Positions 8,291-16,514 of a stretch of DNA of 64,000 nucleotides are shown here, piece by piece. The position numbers were made by a program, and so were the translations under genes. The stretch comes from JAVVHH01 sp965276815 (GTDB taxonomy: Bacteria; Pseudomonadota; Alphaproteobacteria; Acetobacterales; Acetobacteraceae), in NCBI GenBank assembly GCA_965276815.1, contig CBDIBE010000008.1, forward strand, positions 372,001-436,000, given 5' to 3'. The stretch's first letter is position 1. Every line of letters starts with the position of its first letter. The notes under the pieces are model-generated. The model searched no databases and was not told where the DNA came from. It worked only from the letters and a program-made list of their open reading frames with translations.

Positions 8291-9682
8291 TCACCACTCC
8301 TCACGATTGCGCTGCAACTTGCCGGTCCGGCCCAGCGGGATCCGGTACTCCTCGATCTTCGCGTAGAGCGTGCCGCGGGAGATCCCGAGGGCCGCCGCGC
8401 TCTGCGTTACGTTGTCGTGGAACGAGGCCAGCGCCGCGCGGATGGCGTCACGCTCGATCTCGCGCAATGTCCGCACCGGGGCGGCCTGAACAGGCTCTTG
8501 CGGTGCGAGCGGCGCCTCTGGCAAATCGATTTCGAGCAGCGGCTGGTCATCGGATAGGTTGACCAGCCGCTCGATCGTGTTTTCGAGCTGCCTGATATTA
8601 CCCGGCCATTCGTAACGGCCGATCCGCCGGACCGCGTCGTCGGACAGCCGGAAGACGTTCTTGTTCAGCGCGGCGGCGTAGCGGCGCAGGAAATGGTTGG
8701 CGAGCAGCACGATATCGGAGCCGCGCTGGCGCAGGGCGGGAATGGCGATCCCGATCACGTCTAGCCGGTAGAACAGATCGTCGCGGAACGCGCGCCGTGC
8801 GACCAAGTCCTGGATTACCCGGTTGCTGGCCGAGACGACGCGGACGTCGATCGGGATGGCGCGGGTGTCGCCGATCCGGGTCACCTCGCGCTCCTGCAAC
8901 ACGCGCAGCAGCTTTGCCTGCACGTCGAGCGGCATTTCGGTGATCTCGTCGAGGAAAATCGTGCCGCCCGAGGCCAGCTCGAACTTGCCGGGTCTGCCGT
9001 TCCGGTGCGCCCCGGTGAAGCTGCCGGCGGCGAAGCCGAACAGCTCGCTCTCGATCAGGTCGCGCGGCAGGGCGGCGCAGTTGATGGCGACGAAAGGACC
9101 ATCTGCGCGGCTGCTTCCGGTGTGGATCGCCTGTGCGAACATCTCCTTGCCCGTACCGCTCTCGCCGGTCAGCAGCACGTTGGCGGCGCCGCGCGCGGCC
9201 TTGCGCGCCCGCTCCACGGCATGGCGGATCGCGTCCGACGAGCCGATGATGTCCTCGAAAGTGTAACGGGCCTGACTGCCGGCCATTTCGTGCACGATGC
9301 GGCGCGCGCGCTGAATTTCTCGAAACGTGTTGACGACGGCCTCCACCTGGCCGGAATCGTTCAAGATTGGCACGACCGTGTCCAGCAGATGCAAATGGCG
9401 GCTTGGCGTGTCGATGATCAGCTCGCGGTCGTAATAGCCCTCGCCCGAGACGAAGGTCGGCAGCAGGATCGGCTCGAAATCCACCAGGTCGCAGAAGCGG
9501 CGCCCGATGCTGGCTTCCGGCACCAGGCCGAGGATGCGCCCGGCGGGCCCGTTCATGTTGCGCACGCAGCCATTCCGTTCGACCACCAGGAGCCCATCGC
9601 TGATATTGTCGATGATCGCCTGCTGCTCCGTGATGGATTGCCGCTTCTCCTCATGGCGTGCCGGGGGTCGCTTCATGCCCAT
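8291..9682 (-). CDS. Sigma-54-dependent activator with PAS sensor, AAA+ and Fis-type HTH
   Basis: About 463 aa, cytoplasmic enhancer-binding protein. An N-terminal PAS-like sensor (about 20-125) is followed by the sigma-54 interaction AAA+ domain: Walker A GESGTGKE (about 173-180), sigma-54 contact loop GSFTGA (about 220-225; GAFTGA is canonical), Walker B IFLDE (about 242-246). A C-terminal Fis helix-turn-helix follows (NVTQSAAALGISRGTLYAKI). The ATG at 9682 has GAGG 6 bases upstream. No receiver domain is present, so it probably senses a small molecule through PAS. It lies inside the operon whose first gene has a perfect sigma-54 promoter, so it very probably activates its own operon. Confidence 0.9.
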   Translation of the reverse strand: MGMKRPPARHEEKRQSITEQQAIIDNISDGLLVVERNGCVRNMNGPAGRILGLVPEASIGRRFCDLVDFEPILLPTFVSGEGYYDRELIIDTPSRHLHLLDTVVPILNDSGQVEAVVNTFREIQRARRIVHEMAGSQARYTFEDIIGSSDAIRHAVERARKAARGAANVLLTGESGTGKEMFAQAIHTGSSRADGPFVAINCAALPRDLIESELFGFAAGSFTGAHRNGRPGKFELASGGTIFLDEITEMPLDVQAKLLRVLQEREVTRIGDTRAIPIDVRVVSASNRVIQDLVARRAFRDDLFYRLDVIGIAIPALRQRGSDIVLLANHFLRRYAAALNKNVFRLSDDAVRRIGRYEWPGNIRQLENTIERLVNLSDDQPLLEIDLPEAPLAPQEPVQAAPVRTLREIERDAIRAALASFHDNVTQSAAALGISRGTLYAKIEEYRIPLGRTGKLQRNREEW

Positions 9683-9722
9683 AACCACCTCGAGATGACC
9701 GAGGGCCAGACAGTAGCGGCAT

Positions 9723-10487
9723 TCAGCCTCCCTTGCGCGTGGCGAAACGCCTGACGCGTTCGGCCGCTTCGGGCCGCTTGAAGGCGCGAACCGTCTCCTC
9801 CCGCTCCAGCTCGAGCGCTGTCTCGATCGAGCTGCTCAGCCGCATATTGATCAGCCGCTTCAGCGCGCCGACCGACGCGGCCGACTTGCCCGCCACAATC
9901 TGCGCCAGCCGCATTGCTTCGGCGAACATCTCGGCGCGCGGCGTGACGCGGTTCACCAGGCCGAGCCGGAGCAGGTCGGCGGCCGATTGGCGCTCGCCGA
10001 GCAGGAACAGCTCCATCGCACGCTGGTAGCCGACGGCGAGCGGCAGCAGGTGCGTCACGCCGCCGGTGAAGAACTGGCCCCAATCCATCTCGGGGAAAAA
10101 GGCCACCAGATCGTCGGAGGCGACGACCAGGTCGCAGTTGAGCAGCCACTCGAACCCGCCGCCGACGGCGAAGCCATGGATCGCGCCGACGACGATTTTC
10201 TCGCTCAGCATCAGGCTGCGCGTGATGGCCTGGATCGCTTCGACATGGCGGGCGATCGAGGCGTCGTCCCGTGTCTGGTCGCCGAACTCCTTGAGGTCGT
10301 CGCCGGCGCAGAACGCGCGGCCTTCGCCGCACAGCAGGATGACTGACACATCGGGGTCGGCCACTTCCTGGTTGAGTGCGGCTTGCAGGTCGCGCAGCAG
10401 ATCGCCGCTGATCGCGTTCAGCCGCTCGGGCCGATCGAGCCGGACGATCGCGACGGGACCTTCGCGCCGGGTCATGACGAAGCTCAT
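9723..10487 (-). CDS. Enoyl-CoA hydratase/isomerase (crotonase superfamily)
   Basis: About 254 aa. Crotonase features: LDRPERLNAIS, then CGEGRAFCAGDDLKEF (oxyanion hole) and AIHGFAVGGGFEWLLNCDLVVAS. The segment PEMDWGQFFTGGVTHLLP replaces the usual catalytic Glu region (PEV.LG..PG.G), with Glu and Asp still present. The start is the ATG at 10487, overlapping the ligase stop by 4 bases (ATGA). It would hydrate or isomerise the CoA thioester made by the upstream ligase. The exact substrate cannot be told. Confidence 0.88.
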   Translation of the reverse strand: MSFVMTRREGPVAIVRLDRPERLNAISGDLLRDLQAALNQEVADPDVSVILLCGEGRAFCAGDDLKEFGDQTRDDASIARHVEAIQAITRSLMLSEKIVVGAIHGFAVGGGFEWLLNCDLVVASDDLVAFFPEMDWGQFFTGGVTHLLPLAVGYQRAMELFLLGERQSAADLLRLGLVNRVTPRAEMFAEAMRLAQIVAGKSAASVGALKRLINMRLSSSIETALELEREETVRAFKRPEAAERVRRFATRKGG

Positions 10488-11833
10488 GCGGGTGCCCGTT
10501 CGATCCACGACGTCTTACCGGCGGTCCGAGGCAGGCTTTCGAACGCGATCATACTGATGGAGGCCGACGCGCCGACCTGGCTGCGGACCTGCTCGGCGAG
10601 TTGGGCGGCGGCGGCCTGCCACTGGTCCGGACGGAGCGTCTCGGGCGCCTCCGCGCGGATCTCGATCCGGTCGTACGGACCCGGCCCGCGAAGGACGATC
10701 CTGAACTGGCCGGAACACAGATCGGGCCGCGCCTCCACGGCCTGGCGCACCGCGCCGGGGAAGACGTTGATGCCGCGGACGTTGAACATATCGTCCGTCC
10801 GTCCGGTGACGCGGAATCGCCAGGAGGTGCGGCCGCATTCGCAAGGCCCGGTCCCGGTGACGGTGACGACGTCGCGCGTGCGGTAGCGGATGAGCGGCTG
10901 GCACTCTTTCTCGAGATGCGTGCAGACGAGCTCGCCGACCGTACCCGCGGCGATCGGCAGGCGCTGGCCGGCCGGGTCGAGGATCTCGGCGAACAGGACG
11001 TCGCTGCCGTGGAAATGCAGGTCGGTCGTGCGCTCGCACTGGCTGCCGAGCGTGCTGAGCACCTCGCTCAGGCCGTAATTGGCGTTGCGCACGCCGAAGC
11101 CCCAGACCGTTTCCAGCGTCTCGCGGAACGCCGGGTTGTCGAGCCCTGCCTCGCCGCCGAACAGGCCCAAGCGGAGCCGCAGGCTGCGCGGGTCCTGGCC
11201 GCGTTCGCGCAGAACCCGCTCGAGCAGCGCCGGGTACGAGGGCGTGCAGGAGATGGCCGTGATGCCCAGCTCGGCGATCACATCGAGCAGTTGGGCGGTG
11301 TTGCCGACGCCAAAGGGCACCACCGTGGCGCCCGCCGCTTCCAGCGTCATGTGATCGGTCACGCCGCCCGTCCACATGCAATAGTTCAGGCAGTGCACGA
11401 CGCGGTCCGACCGGCGCAGCCCACAGGCGACCATGGCGCGGGCGCCGATCGCGGCGATGCGGTCCACGTCACGCTGCGTGTTGGCCAGGTTGAGCGCCCT
11501 TCCCGTGGTGCCGGAAGTGCGGTGCAGGCGGACAATCTGCTCCTCGGGACAAGCCATGTAGGTGCCGAACGGGTAGCTTTGTTCCTGGCTGACCCGCAGC
11601 TCCTCCTTGTCGGTCAGGTTCAGGTCTTGCAGCCGGTCGAGGCTGCAGGCGGCGTTCCGCGTCTGAGGCAGTTTCTCGCCATAGAAGGTCGAGCTGGCCC
11701 GCACGTACTCCCACTGCCGTGCCCAGGCCACCGCTTGGTGCGATCGGATTTCCTGTTCGGACAGGGTTTCGAAGCCGGAAAGCAGCATATGATCCGGCGC
11801 GGCCACGTGGGTCCGCCCGTGCATTTCGCTCAT
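10484..11833 (-). CDS. Phenylacetate-CoA ligase-like AMP-forming acyl-CoA ligase
   Basis: 449 aa, PaaK-like adenylate-forming ligase. The ATP-binding P-loop is LHRTSGTTGRALNL (about 105-118). NYGLSEVLSTLG (A5-type motif) and YRTRDVVTVTGTGPCECGRTSWRFRVTGRTDDMFNVRGINVFP (A7-A8) follow, with the GRTDDM turn and a C-terminal lid. The C-terminal Lys region is TAGKTSW. It activates an aryl or arylacetic carboxylate to its CoA ester. It is the first gene behind the sigma-54 promoter at 11865-11880, with about 20 bases of predicted leader. True paaK is unproven because no paaABCDE genes are nearby. Confidence 0.86.
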   Translation of the reverse strand: MSEMHGRTHVAAPDHMLLSGFETLSEQEIRSHQAVAWARQWEYVRASSTFYGEKLPQTRNAACSLDRLQDLNLTDKEELRVSQEQSYPFGTYMACPEEQIVRLHRTSGTTGRALNLANTQRDVDRIAAIGARAMVACGLRRSDRVVHCLNYCMWTGGVTDHMTLEAAGATVVPFGVGNTAQLLDVIAELGITAISCTPSYPALLERVLRERGQDPRSLRLRLGLFGGEAGLDNPAFRETLETVWGFGVRNANYGLSEVLSTLGSQCERTTDLHFHGSDVLFAEILDPAGQRLPIAAGTVGELVCTHLEKECQPLIRYRTRDVVTVTGTGPCECGRTSWRFRVTGRTDDMFNVRGINVFPGAVRQAVEARPDLCSGQFRIVLRGPGPYDRIEIRAEAPETLRPDQWQAAAAQLAEQVRSQVGASASISMIAFESLPRTAGKTSWIERAPA

Positions 11834-11864
11834 TTACCCCCGCGATCCAACTCAGGGCTACTGG

Positions 11865-11880
11865 AGCAAGGCGCGTGCCA
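11865..11880 (-). promoter_or_regulatory. Sigma-54 (-24/-12) promoter of the ligase-hydratase-activator-amidase operon
   Basis: Read on the minus strand the site is TGGCACGCGCCTTGCT, a full match to TGGCAC-N5-TTGCW. The -12 GC lies 33 bases before the ligase ATG, giving a predicted start of transcription about 20 bases upstream of the ATG. The fourth gene region of the same operon encodes a sigma-54 activator, which supports function. Confidence 0.85.
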
Positions 11881-11965
11881 GAGGAGCGGCGGGGTAGAAC
11901 ACCGCTTATACGAAGGGGCGGTGAGGCGCACTCTGTTGGCCGGCATGGTCGCACGATCAAATTCC

Positions 11966-11984
11966 GAACGTTCAAATTTTGAAC
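11966..11984. promoter_or_regulatory. Candidate upstream activating site for the sigma-54 activator
   Basis: GAACGTTC (11966-11973) overlaps the perfect odd palindrome GTTCAAATTTTGAAC (7-base arms, 11970-11984). It is an AT-rich island in a GC-rich gap. Its centre lies about 120 bases upstream of the predicted start site of the sigma-54 promoter, the usual distance for enhancer sites of this regulator class. Binding by the operon's Fis-type HTH is inferred. Confidence 0.6.
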
Positions 11985-12332
11985 ATATGGCGAGTAGCGC
12001 GACGAACTGGGACCGCCCTGCCGGTTGCGGACGCGGCGCCGGCCATGCCCGTGTGACCGGCTCGCCAGAAAGTCGACGCAGTTGGGCGGCTCGGGCTCGC
12101 GGGTTGGATGGACGGCATCCATCCGCTCGGGGACTTGGTGCCGGGTCCGCGGATTGCGGATGTGCTGTTGTAAGCCGAGGAGTCTCGAGGCGCTCGAGAG
12201 GGAGCAGTAGATCGCCATTCGTAATCGCGTGCCACTGCCCGAGTTGCTGACGGTGCTGGCGAAGAAGAAGGTGCGAAAGTAGCTATCCGTTCGAGCCGAG
12301 AACTTGACGGGGCTTACGGGTCCCATCAGAGT
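11985..12332. other. Non-coding gap with a decayed coding remnant
   Basis: No intact gene is seen between the operator region and oxyR. On the plus strand about 12174-12282 can be read as PRSLEALEREQ, TAG (12208-12210), then IAIRNRVPLPELLTVLAKKKVRK and TAG (12280-12282). The charged, protein-like composition with an internal stop suggests the tail of a lost gene. I do not recognise the family. Confidence 0.3.
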
Positions 12333-12364
12333 GCATCGATCGATGAATAGCCAGCGATCGATGC
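12333..12364. promoter_or_regulatory. 10-bp inverted repeat just upstream of oxyR
   Basis: Perfect arms GCATCGATCG (12333-12342) and CGATCGATGC (12355-12364) are separated by 12 bases, ending 19 bases before the oxyR ATG. The left arm is itself inside the palindrome CATCGATCGATG. OxyR proteins commonly repress their own gene, so this is a candidate autoregulatory operator; a leader hairpin is the alternative. Confidence 0.5.
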
Positions 12365-12383
12365 GCTTAATGAGTGTGTGCGC

Positions 12384-13280
12384 ATGACCTTGCAAGATCT
12401 GCGCTACGTCGTCGCATTGGTCGATCATGGCCATTTCGGCCGCGCCGCCGCCGCGTGCGATATCGGCCAACCGACCCTGAGTACGCAGATCAAGAAGCTT
12501 GAGGAAGAACTTGGCGTGACGCTGTTCGAGCGCACGACGAAGTCGGTGTGCGTGACGGCCATCGGTGAGGAAATCGCGGGGCGCGCGCGTCAGATCCTGA
12601 CGGATGTCGAAGCCATCGTCAGCGTCGGCCGTCAGGTGTCTGGGCCGCTGACCGGCGCGCTCAGCCTGGGCATCATTCCGACGCTCGGACCCTACCTCCT
12701 GCCATGGCTCGTGCCGGCGCTCAAGCGAGGCTATCCGGAGCTGCGGCTGGCGATACGGGAGGATCTGACCGCTTCGCTTCTGGACAGGCTGGTCTCGCAC
12801 CGGCTCGACGCCGCGCTGGTCGCGCTGCCGGTTCCCGATGACCGGATTGAAGCCCTCCCGCTCTTCGATGAGCCTTTTTGGTTTGCCGAGCCCAGGGGCC
12901 GCAAGGCCGCCAATCCCAAGGTGATGAAGGAGGAGGATCTGCGCGGACAGCGGCTGCTGTTGCTGACCGAAGGCCATTGCTTGCGCGACCAGGCGCTGGC
13001 GATTTGCGGGATGACCGAGCGCGACCCCGACGGGGATTTTCGCGCCACCAGCCTTGAAACCATTCTGCAGATGGTGGCGACGGGGCTGGGGAGCACGCTG
13101 CTGCCGGCGATGGCGCGCGACGAGCTGCGTACCCGCGCGGTGACGACGCGTCCGCTGGAAGCCGGGGTTGGGCGGCGCGTCGGCCTGGTATGGCGCCGGA
13201 GTTATCCCAGGGTCCGGGATCTCCACCTGTTGGCAGAGACCTTGCGCGATCATCTGCCGCAGGGCGTCCACCGGGTCTGA
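12384..13280 (+). CDS. oxyR: OxyR hydrogen-peroxide-sensing LysR regulator
   Basis: 298 aa LysR-type regulator. The N-terminal HTH is canonical for OxyR (MTLQDLRYVVALVDHGHFGR, then AAAACDIGQPTLSTQIKKLE). The effector domain keeps both redox cysteines: GHCLRD and AICGM place Cys at residues 199 and 208, the same numbers as in E. coli OxyR, so H2O2 should form the activating disulfide. The ATG at 12384 is preferred over the in-frame GTG at 12378. It is 189 bases upstream of katG on the same strand, with an OxyR-like site between them. Confidence 0.96.
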   Translation: MTLQDLRYVVALVDHGHFGRAAAACDIGQPTLSTQIKKLEEELGVTLFERTTKSVCVTAIGEEIAGRARQILTDVEAIVSVGRQVSGPLTGALSLGIIPTLGPYLLPWLVPALKRGYPELRLAIREDLTASLLDRLVSHRLDAALVALPVPDDRIEALPLFDEPFWFAEPRGRKAANPKVMKEEDLRGQRLLLLTEGHCLRDQALAICGMTERDPDGDFRATSLETILQMVATGLGSTLLPAMARDELRTRAVTTRPLEAGVGRRVGLVWRRSYPRVRDLHLLAETLRDHLPQGVHRV

Positions 13281-13301
13281 GCGGCCGGGTCGCGGGGAAT
13301 G

Positions 13302-13338
13302 ATCGATTGGCTCGATCGCTCCTATATCAACAATCAAT
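13302..13338 (+). promoter_or_regulatory. Candidate OxyR-binding site upstream of katG
   Basis: Four tetranucleotides spaced by exactly 7 bases, ATCG-N7-CGAT-N7-ATAT-N7-CAAT, follow the 37-base ATAG-N7-CTAT-N7-ATAG-N7-CTAT architecture of OxyR sites. Individual bases deviate, but the period and dyad are kept. It lies about 130 bases before the katG ATG. Confidence 0.5.
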
Positions 13339-13469
13339 TTCACAACGGAGCCGACGGGCGCTAAAACTCGGCACGCTTGGCAGGGAGCAAAGGTTCCGTC
13401 GCGCGATATTCGAGAAAATGAGACGCATCGCCGGCAGAACGGAACAGGCCAACGTGACAGGAGAGATAC

Positions 13470-15662
13470 ATGGACGGGATGACTGAACAGACGGGTGCGG
13501 GCAAGTGCCCGGTGGCGCACGGGGGCACGCGCCGAGGCAACCGCGACTGGTGGCCGCAGCAACTGAGCCTCGACAGTCTCAAGCAGCATTCGCCGCAGGC
13601 GAACCCGATGGACAAGGCGTTCGACTACGCCCGCGAGTTCAAGAGCCTCGATCTGCACGCCGTCATCCAGGACCTGCACGCGGTGATGACGAACTCGCAG
13701 GATTGGTGGCCCGCCGATTTCGGTCACTACGGCGGCCTGTTCATCCGCATGGCATGGCACAGCGCCGGCACCTACCGCACGACCGACGGCCGCGGCGGTG
13801 CCGGCGGTGGCCAGCAGCGCTTCGCCCCGCTCAATAGCTGGCCGGACAACGCGAACCTCGACAAGGCGCGCCGGTTGCTGTGGCCGATCAAGCAGAAATA
13901 CGGCCAGAAGATTTCCTGGGCCGACTTGTTCGTTCTCACCGGCAACGTCGCCTTGGAGTCGATGGGCTTCAAGACCTTCGGGTTCGGCGGCGGGCGCGCG
14001 GACACCTGGGAGCCCGAAGAGCTGTATTGGGGTCCCGAGGGGACCTGGCTGGGCGACGAGCGCTACAGCGGCGAGCGCCAGCTGCATAACTCGCTCGGCG
14101 CGGTGCAGATGGGCCTCATCTACGTCAACCCGGAAGGCCCGAGCAGCAAGCCCGACCCGCTCGCCTCCGCCCACGACATCCGCGAGACCTTCGCGCGCAT
14201 GGCGATGAATGACGAAGAGACCGTGGCTCTCATCGCCGGTGGCCACACCTTCGGCAAGACCCATGGTGCTGGCGACCCCTCGTTCGTCGGGCCGGAGCCG
14301 GAAGGCGCGGTTATCGAGGATATGGGCCTAGGCTGGCGCAGCAAGCATGGCACCGGCTTCGGGGCGGACGCGATCACCGCCGGTCTGGAAGTCACCTGGT
14401 CGCAGACCCCGACGAAGTGGAGCAACCACTATTTCGACAATTTGTTCAAGTTCGAGTGGGAGCTGATGAAGAGCCCGGGTGGCGCTTGGCAGTGGCAGGC
14501 GAAGAACGCCCCCGCCGACATCCCCGACGCACACGACCCGGCGAAGACGCGCGTACCGACCATGTTGACCTCGGACCTGGCGCTGAAGGTTGACGCGGCG
14601 TACGAGAAGGTCTCGCGGCGCTTCTATGAGAACCCCGACCAGTTCGCGGACGCCTTCGCCCGTGCCTGGTTCAAGCTCACGCACCGCGACATGGGGCCGA
14701 TCTGGCGCTACCATGGGCCACTCGTGCCGAAAGAGACGTTGATCTGGCAGGATCCGATCCCGGCCGTGAATCATCCGCTGATCGGCGAGCAGGAGGTCGA
14801 GGCGCTGAAGGGTCAAGTCTTGGCCTCCGGACTCTCGGTGTCGCAGCTCGTCTCGACCGCCTGGGCATCGGCATCGACGTTCCGCGGTTCCGACAAGCGT
14901 GGGGGCGCCAATGGCGCGCGTATCCGCTTGGCGCCGCAGAAGGATTGGAAGGTGAACAATCCGGCTGAGTTGGCAAGCGTGCTGCAGAAGCTCGAGGGCG
15001 TTCAGAAGGCGTTCAACGCGTCCGCTTCCGGCGGCAAGAAGGTCTCGCTCGCCGACTTGATCGTGCTTGGCGGCTGTGCGGCGGTCGAGAAGGCGGCGAA
15101 GGATGCTGGGACTGGCGTCAAGGTGCCGTTCTCGCCGGGCCGTATGGATGCATCGGCGGAGCAAACCGACGCCGCCTCCTTCGCCCCGCTCGAACCGACG
15201 GCCGACGGGTTCCGCAACTACTATGCGGACGGTCCGCAGTTCATGGCGCCCGAGGAAGCTTTGGTCGATCGGTCGGAATTGCTGCGCCTGAGTGGGCCGG
15301 AGATGACGGTGCTCGTCGGCGGTCTGCGCGTGCTCGGCGCCAATGCCAACGGGTCCAAGCATGGCGTCTTCACCAAGCGGCCCGGGACGCTGACGACCGA
15401 CTTCTTTGCCAACCTGCTCGATATGGGCATGGAATGGCAGAAGGCTGGCGGGGATAAGGACAACGAGTACGAGGGCCGCGATCGCAAGAGCAAGGAAGTG
15501 AAGTGGACCGGCACACGTGTCGACCTCATTTTCGGCTCGCACTCGCAACTGCGTGCCTTGGCCGAGGTCTACGCTTCGTCAGACGCCCAAGAGAAGTTCG
15601 TAAAGGACTTCGTGGCGGCATGGACCAAGGTGATGAACGCCGACCGCTTCGATCTGGTGTGA
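13470..15662 (+). CDS. katG: Catalase-peroxidase KatG
   Basis: 730 aa bifunctional heme catalase-peroxidase that removes H2O2. The distal active site FIRMAWHSAGTYR gives Arg93, Trp96 and His97. The Met-Tyr-Trp cofactor is complete: Trp96, Tyr218 (GLIYVNPEG) and Met244 (ARMAMND). The proximal heme ligand is His259 (GGHTFGKTHGA). The C-terminal duplicated domain is present, so length is normal. AGGAGA lies 8 bases before the ATG at 13470; ATG 13479 is an alternative. It is downstream of oxyR and a candidate OxyR site, so peroxide induction is expected. Confidence 0.98.
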   Translation: MDGMTEQTGAGKCPVAHGGTRRGNRDWWPQQLSLDSLKQHSPQANPMDKAFDYAREFKSLDLHAVIQDLHAVMTNSQDWWPADFGHYGGLFIRMAWHSAGTYRTTDGRGGAGGGQQRFAPLNSWPDNANLDKARRLLWPIKQKYGQKISWADLFVLTGNVALESMGFKTFGFGGGRADTWEPEELYWGPEGTWLGDERYSGERQLHNSLGAVQMGLIYVNPEGPSSKPDPLASAHDIRETFARMAMNDEETVALIAGGHTFGKTHGAGDPSFVGPEPEGAVIEDMGLGWRSKHGTGFGADAITAGLEVTWSQTPTKWSNHYFDNLFKFEWELMKSPGGAWQWQAKNAPADIPDAHDPAKTRVPTMLTSDLALKVDAAYEKVSRRFYENPDQFADAFARAWFKLTHRDMGPIWRYHGPLVPKETLIWQDPIPAVNHPLIGEQEVEALKGQVLASGLSVSQLVSTAWASASTFRGSDKRGGANGARIRLAPQKDWKVNNPAELASVLQKLEGVQKAFNASASGGKKVSLADLIVLGGCAAVEKAAKDAGTGVKVPFSPGRMDASAEQTDAASFAPLEPTADGFRNYYADGPQFMAPEEALVDRSELLRLSGPEMTVLVGGLRVLGANANGSKHGVFTKRPGTLTTDFFANLLDMGMEWQKAGGDKDNEYEGRDRKSKEVKWTGTRVDLIFGSHSQLRALAEVYASSDAQEKFVKDFVAAWTKVMNADRFDLV

Positions 15663-15679
15663 TCTAAGGCGGATGGGTT

Positions 15680-15708
15680 GGGGCGGCATTCACAACGGAT
15701 GCCGCTCC
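15680..15708. terminator. Hairpin between convergent katG and the ABC operon
   Basis: GGGGCGGCAT (15680-15689) pairs with ATGCCGCTCC (15699-15708), one G-U pair, with a 9-base loop. It starts 18 bases after the katG stop and also faces the end of the minus-strand permease gene. No T-run follows, so termination by hairpin alone is inferred. Confidence 0.5.
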
Positions 15709-15725
15709 AAACGCCTGAGGGGTCG

Positions 15726-16514
15726 TCAGAACGCGAGCCGGCGCCGGGTCAGGCGTTGTGCGATCACGATGAGCGCGGTCACCACGACGATCTGCAGCGT
15801 CGAGGCGGCCGCGATGGTTGGGTCGCCTTGCCATTGGATGTCGGAGAAGATCTGCAGCGGTAGGGTGTTGGTGTTCGGCCCGGACAGGAACAGCGCCATG
15901 TTCACGTCGCTGAACGAGAGGATGAAAGCGAAGATCGCGCCGGAGACGATGCTCGAGCGCACCAACGGCAAGCCGACCTTCCAGAACGCGCGGATGCGGT
16001 TGCAGCCGAGGTTCACGGCCGCGTCCTCGATGGCCGGGTTGATGCCGGACAGTCCGGCGGTGACGACCCGGATGACGAATGGCACGCCGAGCAGGACGTG
16101 ACCGACGATCAGCAGCGTGTAGCCGCCGGGGAACTTGAAGCGGGCAAACAGCAGGTAGAGCGCGGCGCCGAGCAGGATGCTGGGCACCAGGATCGGTAGC
16201 ATGAAGATCGATTCGATCAGCCCCTGCCCTGCCCGCCTGAAGCGGACGAGGGCGATGGCCGCCAGCGTGCCCACGAGCGTGGCAACGAAGGCGGCGCAGA
16301 AGGCTACGGGAAGCGTGACGGCGAAGAGGGCATGCACGTAGGCGGCTCGGTGGATGAACTCGCCGAACCAGCGCAGCGAGGGCTCGAGCGGGGCGAGGGC
16401 GAACCGGTCGGTCGGGTTGAAGGCGACGCCGACGACGACCAGCAGCGGAGTGGCCAGCAAGACGAAGACGAGGATGACGAAGCTGCGCAGAGCGACCCAG
16501 TGCGGCGCCCTCAT
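15726..16514 (-). CDS. ABC transporter permease, PotC type
   Basis: 262 aa inner-membrane permease of the spermidine/putrescine-iron-2-aminoethylphosphonate group. About six helices are seen, and the EAA loop is EDAAVNLGCNRIRAFWKVGLP near 180-200. It overlaps the PotB-type permease gene by 4 bases and is last in the hyuAB-ABC operon. It forms the channel with the 16511-17389 product. Confidence 0.87.
   Translation of the reverse strand: MRAPHWVALRSFVILVFVLLATPLLVVVGVAFNPTDRFALAPLEPSLRWFGEFIHRAAYVHALFAVTLPVAFCAAFVATLVGTLAAIALVRFRRAGQGLIESIFMLPILVPSILLGAALYLLFARFKFPGGYTLLIVGHVLLGVPFVIRVVTAGLSGINPAIEDAAVNLGCNRIRAFWKVGLPLVRSSIVSGAIFAFILSFSDVNMALFLSGPNTNTLPLQIFSDIQWQGDPTIAAASTLQIVVVTALIVIAQRLTRRRLAF

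Noticed and set aside
11469..14264. 931-codon open frame on the minus strand across oxyR and katG
   Set aside because: It is antisense to two certain genes and its Arg/Gly/Ala/Leu-rich sequence has no family features; long antisense frames are expected at this GC content.
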